Shown: positions 25,801 through 36,800 of the stretch, one piece after another | Layout: every line of letters begins with the position of its first letter | Numbering within the stretch: position 1 is the first letter of the stretch | NCBI GenBank assembly: GCA_013400975.1 | Contig: WBMZ01010254.1 | Coordinates: 434,001 to 498,000 of the forward strand | Reading direction: 5' to 3' | Origin: Atrichornis clamosus | Lineage: Eukaryota; Chordata; Aves; Passeriformes; Menuridae | DNA length: 64,000 nt | Notes under the pieces: generated by a model | What the model saw: the letters and a program-made list of their open reading frames with translations, nothing else | Database searches by the model: none | What the model was told of the DNA's origin: nothing | Program-made: the position numbers and the translations under genes

Positions 25801-28800
25801 AAATTCCCCAGAGGAAGGGTTTGGATGCTGTTAAAATGCCCTGCTTTCTCATTTTTTAAAAAGAGCATTCTGATTCTTTCCTCTCATTTAACTCCATTTG
25901 AAGTTAAAAGAGTTTCAGTTTGTAACGAGGAACATAAAATAAAATAGTTTGCAGGGCTCAGGTAAGAACAAAATGTGTCAATTTTAGCCAAAGGGAAAAA
26001 ATCTAATTGATTGAAACCCGTATTTTTCAATGTTGGGTTTTGTTGTGTTTGTTGTTTCTTTGATCACTTTATTTCCATTTTACTTTGATTGATAATGAGA
26101 AAAAACCTCCACCATTTTGCAGGGCTTGTTTTTTTCATCACAAATCAGAAATTCCGATACTGTTTCTCTTTATGATCACCTCTTCCTTCCTACCTGAGAA
26201 GTGTGGTTTGCTCAGACTGTGGTTACCAGGCTGGGACATCCTCAGATGGAGGAAAACAACCCAGATGGTTCCAGCTTTCTCGGGAGAAAATAACTTAATT
26301 TTGATACCAGAAAACTACGTTTGACACACTGAGACCCTGAGAAATGCAGTGAGTGGGACAACAAACACTCCATAAGGTGCAATAAAGAGCAACGTTTTGT
26401 ACCAGGAGAGAACAACCCCAGGTGTCAGCACAGGCTTGGGCACAACCAGCTGACCAGGAAGGTCCTGGAGCACAAGTTCTGCAAAGTCAGGTGAGGGGAG
26501 CTGCACTTGCTTAATTTGTAAAGGGGAGGCCAAGGGATAATCTAATTACAGCTGCAACTGCTCTGAAGGTGCTTAAAATACAAAGGAGAGAAACTCCTCT
26601 TTTTAGAGACAGATGCTGTAACAAGGAATAATACACAGGTTGCAGCTTGAGAAATTAAAGTGATTTCCTGACAAACTTCGTCACCTGGAGGTAATGCAGC
26701 ACAGGAACATGATCGGAGATGTATAAAAATCTCTCATTTTAGACCCTGCAACCCAAAACTGTGGCTGACCTGGCCTCGTGCTGGCTGTAGTCCTGCTTCT
26801 AGAGGGAGGCTGGACTAGAGCCCTCCCAGAAACTTCCCAAACAAGCCAACAGGAAGTACAGCCATCCTTTCCTGTGCATTGTCTACGTTGTTTTTGTTCC
26901 TTTCCTAATCTTTTTTTTTTTCTTTTTAATTCCTTCATCCTATCTTCAGAAGGAAAAGAGGACAATAGCAAAGAAAAACTCAGAAAAGGAGAGCTTGTAA
27001 AGGATGACATCTTTTCAAATAAAAAGAAATAATCCATAGAATTACTGGAGAAAATCAGACCAGATAATTTACATCCTATAGTACAAAGTTGAAGATATTT
27101 GCATAACAGATTTCCTATTATTCATCAACTTGCAGTTCATGCTTAACTGCCTAACAAAGGATATCTGTGCATTAGTCAGTACCATCATTACATAGATGGT
27201 AAATGGATGTTCACATCCCACTCATCACATGGTGTAACCGAGCACCTAATAAAAATAATCATCCTCACTGCTCTGCCAAGATCCGTAGGACATCTGCTTG
27301 TCTCCTTTCTTCCCCAAAGATAACTGAGAGGGGTTTTCAAAATAATCTCTCAGGTTTTCACTCTATTTTAATGCTGCTTTCAGTGCCCTTCTCCTCCCCA
27401 AAAATGACTCTGTGCTGTTCAGTGGTCCTGTGAAACCATCATCAGGTATAATTGCTTCTGTTGACCATGCTGATTACTCCGGGTACCTTTCAGCAGTAAA
27501 AGCCTTGCATTTGCTTCCCGCCCCTTATAAATCAATTTCCTCAAAAGCCTGTTTGTGCAGGAGCCCGAGCTCTTTTCCCTCTGATGATGAATGTGCTACA
27601 TTTTTCACCGAGACGGGGAAGGGAGGAATTTCGGTGCAGTGTGCACATTTTGCTACCGCAGTGCAACGTTGGGGGAAAAACAAATGAGCAGCAAATCTGG
27701 CAAAAGAAAAGCTGGATGGGGTTGTTTAAAGTAAGGGTGATGAAAAGAACCTACTTTCAAATCAACATAGTTTCTTCATTATTTATATTTATTTGTAACT
27801 CTTCCTGGAAACCTGTGGTATGGATGGGGATATGCCCCATTTCTGGGAATAGTTCATTCTTAACCCTGAGAATTTCCAATTAATGAACAAGCCTCTTTGC
27901 ATTTGTTGTTATTTTATTTCTCTGCACAGAAAACATTGATTGTGGCTGGGACTACACCTCCCATGATGCAGCTTGGCCCCTCTTTTTGCCAAGTCACCCC
28001 ATCCCTAAATGCAGTCCCATGGCAATGACTCAGCATCACATGTGGCACCACAGGGAATTGACATCAGACATCTCTTTCACAGATGAAACTTTCCTTTTTC
28101 CAGGGTTAAAAAGGAAAAAAAGCCCCCAATATACATCAGAAAGCAATAGTTTTGAAAAAACAAACAAATAAGGCCCCACTCAATGACTTAATCAAATGTT
28201 GTTGGGGTTTTTTTTTATCCAGAATCACAGAATTTTATGGCTAGCCATTGTAAAATGCCAAGAATAAGGCAGTGTTATTTTTCTCAATTTACACACGAGC
28301 AATGAAGCACGGGGCTAAAAAACCTCCTGAGCTGATTCAAAGCAGCATCAGTTCACTGCAGCCTCCTTGACTTTGAAGACACTATTCCAAATCACACCAA
28401 CTCTTGATTTGCCCTGCACGATTTTTTTGAATTAACAGATGATCCAACACAGACCAGAAGCAGAATACAAATTTTTTGGGCTCTCAGTAGCTTCCTGTGC
28501 AAAACGGTATTTGCTTTCAGAGCACTCCTGTGCCTTTCAGTCCACTTTATTGGAAAAGCCTTCAGATGTCATCAGAGATTTCTCCTCTGCTGTTCATAAT
28601 GAAGAAAATCCTCTAGTTATTGGGAATATTTATTAAAACAAAGCAGCAAAACACTAATACCATGGTCTTTTGTGATAGCAACTTTCATCTCAAAGGATAA
28701 GTTCACGCATGATGCAACAAAGTGATGAATCAGATGCAGCAGCTTCAGACATAAAGATAATCACTCCATCTAGCCCTGAAAAGCCTCCAGCCCTGGGTGG

Positions 28801-31800
28801 AATATGGCAGAAATTGCACTGCAATGTCTGCCTCCAGCCCTGGGTGGAATATGGCAGAAATTGCACTGCAATGTGTCAGTTTAACATGGCAAATGAAAAA
28901 CACCTTCCCCTGTTGAAATCTCCAGGGGAAGGAGGCTGAATACAATTTTCTAGCCCAGCCTGTGCTTGGATCGAGTGCAGCAAGGACAGGATGGGACAGG
29001 ACAGGAGTCACTGTGGGAATGTAACTCCCCTCTCCATAGGGCTCCCTTCCCAGTGCCTGGGTTAGATCCCCTGGGAAGGTGAAGAGGTTGATGAGTGGTG
29101 CCAACCTGTGGCTCTTGAGCACCTTGTGTGGAGATCGTGTGCCACAACTAACAACTGGTAACACGTCACCAGTGGCAGGGCTGTGCTGGCAGGCACGGCC
29201 AGAAATCCTAACTTGGGCAGCACTGAGCTGGCAGAAGCTCCTGAAATCCACATTCCTGCTTTGCCCTGGTGCACCCACCCCATCCAGGAATCCATGGAAA
29301 CTCACAGAAAACATCTGACCTGTTACCTAATGACCTGCTCCTGGAACTGCCCCAGCCCTGTGGCTCCCCGGGGTATGTGGGGGGATCTAGTGAAGATGGT
29401 CATTAGCCTTGGGCCATTAGCTATGACTCTGACTGCTCAGCTGAGCACCAAGGTGACAGCATGAGTGGGACAGAAGGATCTGTGCAGCAGCAGAAACACC
29501 AGCAGGCTCCACATGTTGAAGTATGAAGCAAATCCTCAACGGCCCTTCGAGGAAATATCACAGGCTGCTCCGTTTCAGCCATTGAAGGGATTAAGGTGAC
29601 CTTCAACACGAAGAAAGAAAGAAAACTTATGAAGAGTTCTCCTTGGATCGAGCTAGATGGTTTTTTCCTCACAGTTTTCTTTCCTGACATGGAGAGCTGG
29701 ACAGTTGTGAGAATAACCACAGAAGAAAATGTGTCAGAAAGTAACTGGTTAACACTGAAAGAGGAGAGTCAGCACAAGGACAAGTTCTTGATGAAGTTCT
29801 GCTTGGTGCCTGTGTGGCTCCAGGGCAGGCAGACCCCTTGCCGAAGGAAAGGATGGAATTCACTGATAATGTTGCTATTTCCTACCTCAAACCCTTGAGG
29901 GTGAGTATCCCATGAGTACGACACACCTACTACGGGTCAGCTACTACCACTACCAACATGGAACAAACTCTGCTGACACCCCCAGCCTCACCTGGGGAGA
30001 AAGTGGAGAAGAGAAATGTTCACACCAGCAGACACTGGCACTGTAGGAGAGAGAAGTCACTTTCCCTTCTCCTCCCTGCCTCAAATGAGGTGTCATCTGG
30101 CCGGTGTGCTCTTCCTCTGAATTGCCTTTCACCAAAGCAGAATAAATCATTCATGCAAATCTGAAAAGCAATTTCTGCATCATTCATATTGTGGAAGTTT
30201 CTCTGCAGAACTATTAGAAGGGAGATTCCGGAGCTGGTTTGGTATGAAAAATCAGATTTTTTAATCAAACAAATACTTCCATGGAAAATATCCCTGTACA
30301 CATCATTTTATGTGTGGTGTGTGTTCTTGTCTGTGTGTTTAATAGAGGAAAAAACCGGTACTAAGATCATGAGTTTGGGTTAAATATCCTCTATTTTTTT
30401 AGCCAAACCAGAGCATTACACTGAGGGAAGCAAGGATTTTACCCGATACAATCGGCCATGAATCGGAAAAGTGAGTTTTGCTCGGTTACCTGAATTCTCC
30501 AGATCTTTATAGGCTTCTGTCCAGGTCTTGGCCATGCTTGCCAGGGTGTACTCCATGATCTGGATGTCGGTGATGGGGCAGTTGCACTGCGGGAACTCCT
30601 CGGAGCACTGGCAGCCGCACTGGCTGTCCCGGCAGATGTACTCGCCCTCCCCGTTGCACATGATGTAACTCAAGGCAGACTGGACAAACTTCTCTTGTAA
30701 ATACTGAGGGAAGATGATCTGGAGACCTGGAAGGGAAATGAGAGGGATGCAGGGGAAAAAAAAAAAACCGAATTAAAAAGTCGTTTCAGGTATTTGTTCT
30801 TCTTTTCAAACCTCTCATTAACAGTTTGGGGAAGGTATGCTGAGGAATTAAAAGCTGCTGGGGTATTTCCCTTGGAGCTGCCACGACTAAGGAAGGTATA
30901 AATTGCATCCCTTCAGTGCAAGCAGTGAGTTAGCTGAGAGCAGAGCCCCTCCCCAACGCCCAGTGTACCTCCTTCATCCCATTCCCAGATCCCAGCATGG
31001 TACAAACCTTCTGAATGCAAAGCCTCCCTTATTCCCAGGTGTGGGGTTTTTTTGTCCCCTGAAACCAAGTCTAGTTAAGAAGTGATTAACATTATGCTGT
31101 TCTGGCCTGTTTTCAGAGAGACTAAATGGGTTTGGTACCACAGAAACAAGGAAGGTACACACTGAAAGGGAAAATAAAAGAGAATGGAAAACAGAAGAAA
31201 GGAGAATAGCACGGGAAGGGATTTATAAAAGACCCTCGCAGAGTTAAGTGCCCAGCTCCCGCGGCATAAATGCAGGAGCTGGGTACCTGAGCCTTGGCAG
31301 CTCGCTCCCTGCTGGGACGGCTACTTGCCAAATCCTATAAAAGTGCAAATGGATTTAGTGCCAATGATTTCAGTGGTGCTCTGAAGATTTACATTAGCCG
31401 TGAGATCCATCCCAGTGCCCCTTTCTCCTCAGCGAGTGTTTGTGCATCCACCCATCTGTGCAGGCATTAGTGTAAGTGTACCCTTGCTCAGGTACCAGAG
31501 GACATAACAATAGTTTGAGTGTTTGCCCTGTGCACGGTGTACATGGTTTTCCACCCTGTCCTCCTCCAGGCTCCGTATGGATCTCCCTAAGGATTCGCAG
31601 CTGTTTCCTCCTACCTGGCAAGTGGTGCCTGTCAGCCTCTGTCAGTGTCTGTGGTGCACCAGGTAATGACAACAACTCTGAGCGAGCCTTCCGCGGGAGC
31701 CTGGCACACCCGTAAAAGCCCAGGGACTTTGGAGTGGCAGCTAAAGGAGTTTATGGCCTGAAGAGCAGCACTGAACTCCAGTGTAATGAAGGCACGCGGG

Positions 31801-33809
31801 TCAATTACCCATCTGTTTGTGTTTCTGTGGCGCTGAATTACCGGATCCGTGCCTGACAGCTCGTTGGAGTGGAATGAAAATCAGACAATAATTCAGAGGA
31901 TGAGAGCGTGCGGGAATGGCAAAAAGGGCTGTGACCCCTTTCAGGAGTTCAGACCCATCTCTGATGGGTCGTGTTCACCTCAGACAAGAGAAAAACAGTG
32001 AGCACTGACCCTGGGACCCCCATTACCCTTTGCTTTTGGATCCAGAGAGACACCTCAGCCTTGATGAGGCTCCTCTGGAAGAGCAGGTTTGGGGGCTCAG
32101 GAGGCTGAGGAAGGCACAGAATCCTCTGTTTCCTCTCTCCCCAGTCTGGGTGAGCACCATGCCTGGTGGCAGAGAGTTGTCCCTCCGCCTGACCCCACTG
32201 GCAGCCAAGCAGGAGCAGTGGCAGCTGCCAGGCAGGATGAGCTCAGAGCACCCTTCAGCTGGGAATGTGCTTGTGACACTTGCACAGGGAAGGATTTCAA
32301 GGCTGGCACTGTGCCTGCACAGATCCTGCTGCCTTTTCTGTGGTGCAACTGGGGACTGGAAGGAACGCACAAAGAGCTGACCAGAACAGCATCCCTGCAA
32401 ACACCTCAAAACTGGCCCGAGGACGATCAGCATTTTGAGGTCCCTTTGGTCTTTTCTGAGATGTTTCTCTACAAGAAGCTCAGATTTCATCCTTATGTCT
32501 TCAGGAAGTCCTGAAGCTCAGTCTCTTTTGGGGACTGTAGTGGTAGGACAAGGTGGAGTGTCTTTAAACTGAGAGTAGGGTTAGACTGGATATAAGGAAG
32601 AAATTCTTCCCTGTGGGGGTGGTGAGGCCCTGGCACAGTTGCCCCATCCCTGGCAATGTCCAGGGCCAGGTTGGACGGGGCTTGGAGCAACCTGGTCTAG
32701 TGGAAGTGTCCCTGCCCATGGCAGGGGGTTGGAATGAGATCTTTAAGGTCCCTTCCCACTCAAACCATTGATTATCTGAAGCAACCACCACAGAGGGGTG
32801 GTCCCTTGTCAACCATTCACACTGACATTAGGGATGATCCCACTGCCAGGATCCAAGACTTTCCTTCAGGATGGAACGGAAGTGCAGTGCTGTTGGAGAA
32901 CTGATCCACAAAAGGGCACTGGAGAGCCCGAAGGCAGCTGTACTCACTGAGCTTTCAAGCTCACACAAGAGCAGAGCTGGACTTCTCGATGTGCATTGAC
33001 TCTTCATTCATGGTCCGACTCCCATGAATGCATTTTTCCACCCTGCTTCATGGAGGAGCAACCTGCTCTGGCCTTGTTGAATACAACCAAGTTACCTCAG
33101 GCTCTTCAGTTCGCCAAATTTTAACTTTGGATTTTAACTTGGATAAAGAACAGCAAACTGGTTGGTCTCAGCTACAAATGATGCTGGCTTTGGAGATTTT
33201 ATTTTTTTTCTTTTCCTGAAGGGAATAGGGGTGAAAAAAGCAACTGAAATTTCAGGGAAAGCACTTCCCATTGCAAGGGACATCCACTGTGCATCCCAAC
33301 ACATGGAGAAATATTAATACCCTGTAATCTCCAAAACAGAACATGTTTTAACACTGCAGTGCTTCACATGGACGCTCACTTTTTCCCCATAAAGCTTGTG
33401 GTTTCTGCAAAAAAAAAAAATTCCAGGATAACCTCCCCTTGCAAGAAATAATATCATGTTTAAGGGGTAATGAGACCTCCGCACACTTCGCACCAATTCA
33501 GCAAAGCACTTATAGAGATATTTAACTTCAGAAATATTTCTATAAGTAAGCAGTGTTGCTGGAATCCATCAGTTACCTGCAGCACTTAACAAGAAGCACA
33601 TACTGAGATCTGTGTTTGCACAAGTGACACCCAACTCCAGCTGCTCATAGGAGCACAAATGTGCACACTCCAAACACAAACCCGTGCCTTTAAAACGGCA
33701 AACATGCTGTAGGGATTACATGTGACTCAGATCTTCCAGCCAGGAATTTGCTTGTGGAAGAAATCAGTGTTACTGAAATACAGCTGTGCCTATTTTCACA
33801 GAAGTACTT

Positions 33810-33848
<39 letters not shown>

Positions 33849-36800
33849 AATATTCACAGATTTCTCATCGTACCCAGACAGAGGCAAATTCATATCAATA
33901 TTTTTGGTTTAGTTTTGAGCATCCTTGCGATCAGACCTCAGCAAGAGGTTTTACAAGTACTGTGCCAGCAGCATCTCACTCAGTCCTGGCAGAATCCCTC
34001 AATCCAAGGCGGGGGGCACAAGGAATGGGCTCATTCCCAACAGCAGCCTCGGGACATGATAATAGATGCAGAAGGTAAGTTTGCTGGCTATTCAAATATC
34101 TTAGTTTTGAAGGTAACTTATTGATCAGGGGAGGAATTCTGCCACTTTGTAAAGCATAAAGTTCCTCTTTAAAAATTAAGAGCAGCTCAGATTTGGTATA
34201 GGTTTATCTTAGATAACTACAGGCAGAATGTGGAGTGTCTGACAAGGGAACATGTCCTTAATTCACCTAGAAAATCTATTAAGAGAGAGAGATGTTTGGC
34301 TTTAGACTGTATATAAAAGGCTTCCTGCATTAAAAGAGGTAAATTTCCCCAGCTCTAAATTAGAGCTATTTGAAACATTTTCCACAGAAGAGTTCTCTGT
34401 TGAAAATGCAGTTTCACTGAAGCATTTTGTGAGAGCGTGTTGACTCCAAAAGCACTTTTGACTTTGTAAATGTATTTTTTCATACTTCCTCATTTCACTT
34501 CACTGAAAAGCTGAAATGTTTTGTGTTGTCATTACTGTTCTGCCCGTCTTGGTCATTACTGTTCTACCCATCTTGGAAAAAAGCTTTAATAGTAATTGTA
34601 ATGTAAATTGTAATATTACATTACCACATATTATGTAGGTATATAATATATCTCTCTATGTAGGTATATATGTATAATATATATGGGTATGTACACATAT
34701 GTGATAATATAAAGTTAAATATGGTAATATAATATATTTAATATTATATAACTACTGTGTATAACATTATGTATTGTGTATGATATTATACTACCATATT
34801 TGATGTAGCAAGCTACCTAATATTCAACATTTTCTGTTTAATGATGCAATGTTTAGAACAGCACAGGAGGATTTTACCTCACTGAAATAGTGCTGTGCTA
34901 CAATGCTGACATATACTGTCACTAAGAGAATTGATATAACAGGACATATCTCTGGAATTTTGATTTCCTGAAACTTTTCCAAGTGTTTTCAGTTTCAGCC
35001 CAGCACACTTGTCCAGGGAACACAAATTCCCATTTCCCACCACACTGCTGTAGAGCTGCTGGCATCCTCCCCTGCATCACCACAGGGATCCTGCTCCAGG
35101 GAGTGCCAGGAAAAGGGAAACCTTCTGTGCCCTGTGATAAATATTGTATATATATGTACATGTCATGCATGCTGGGCCCACATGGATACTGGGTTATAAA
35201 TCAGTGATTCTTTTCTGTCCCAGTAACCACAGGTGCAGCACCAGACACCCTGCACCGGCCTGCCCTGAAATCTCCAGGCTGGGTTCGTGGAATCATTTAG
35301 GTTGGAAAAGACTGCCAAGATCATTGAGTCCAACCTTGGACTGACCATCTGCTTGTCAACCAGACCAGGGCAACCAGTGCCACATTCCAGCCACGACCCC
35401 TCCTGAAGGGCACAGCTTTGAAACCACGACTCTCAGGGCTGGGCGGCAGCAAGTTCAGAAAGAGAAATTCTCCCTGGCATGGAGAAGCTGCTCTTTTATT
35501 GAGTCAGGCTCAGAGCTGGAGTGACACAAAGGCAGGAACATGGATTTCTGTCAGCAGCTCATGCTCTGCTGCTAATCAGATCAGGGGAGACTTGGTCACG
35601 ATCCATTACCTGCTGCAGCCCTGTGACTAATTCCTAATGAGGCTTCTCAGGGCAGAGGAAGGATCCTGGGTAATTATCCCAAGAACCACACTCTAGATTA
35701 GGTAGAAAACTCAGGTGTAGCTTTAAAGGTCACTTTGTCCTATTAGGAAGATCTCCTGCCTTCCTGCCTTCCCTCACTTCCCTTGGCTTGGCTCTGGCCT
35801 CTCTGGGTTATGCCATGGAGCTCCGTGAAACCCACCTGTGGTTGTCCCCCAAGGCCTTCTGTCTGCTCCCATCAGAAATCACAGCCTCATCCACCTTACC
35901 TGCCCTCCCTCTCCTAATTTTTCCCCTCTTCCTCCACCTCCTTCCCCCTCCCTTTCTTTATCTCCTCTCTTGTAGGATCAGATAACCAATAGAGGTGTAT
36001 TGATTCCCCTACTTGTCTGCCTATAACTCGAGCTGCCTGCTGATTTAGCTGCTTACCCACTTATCTGATGTGTCATCCTTGGGTTTCCATTACCAGCAGC
36101 CACCATCACAGTGTAAAAAAACCCCTCAAATTGCTTATTGTTAATTAGGTGAGAACCAGAACTCAGTGATTTGGATAATCACCGGAATAGTGAAAACAAC
36201 CTGCCTATTATTTTTAAAGGCAAATAATAACAACAATAATATTATATCCACAACATTACTTGGTAAATGAAACCTAGTTTCTGTGAAACCAAAGATTAAA
36301 ACAGCACTTGCCAAATTATACTCAAAGCAGAAGATGTAATGTAGCCCATTCATCTGAAAAATTAAAATTTGTGCAAGTACAAGGATTCCAGAAATAAAAC
36401 CATCTGGGCAAATGAGCAATTAAATCCCACATTTCCTTATTTTGTCAAAAACTTGGGAATAACCATCGTAAATTACATGCCCAGTGAATTTCCTCCTTCT
36501 ACTGAAGTTGACTTCTTGCTAACCAGCATGTATTTATTTATTAATTCAGCCATGACCTCTATCTGTTGACTTCTGGACTAGCTCCCCAGCTGGGACTGAA
36601 GCCATGGCTTCTAGCATCCAAATAAAACCTCTGTGACTTTTCCCAAAGATTACGGTCATTAGAGAGTCCCAAAAGCTGATCTGCAAACCTCTTACACAAA
36701 TCAGCAATTCGGGAGGGACAAAGAGACGTGGACAGAATTCTCCTTCAATATGGATGGAAAAGGTCACTTTTTTTTTTTAATATCGGTGTATGTATAATAC

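Larger units (their letters stand above)
25331..30489 (-). other. BRINP1: BRINP1 intron 6
   Basis: A 5159-bp intron with donor TTCAG|GTAACC and acceptor TGTTCCAG. It holds an A-run near 25770-25788, a ZNF143-type motif at 27951-27970 and a 47-bp tandem duplication at 28783-28874. The repeat-free segment at about 27480-27680 retains several CpGs. I see no CR1 or LTR insertion and no other coding sequence. Confidence 0.92.

Noticed and set aside
32030..32514. Overlapping 116-155 codon frames on both strands upstream of a CR1 tail
   Set aside because: GC-richer patch with low stop density; no recognisable protein and no exon-like boundaries.
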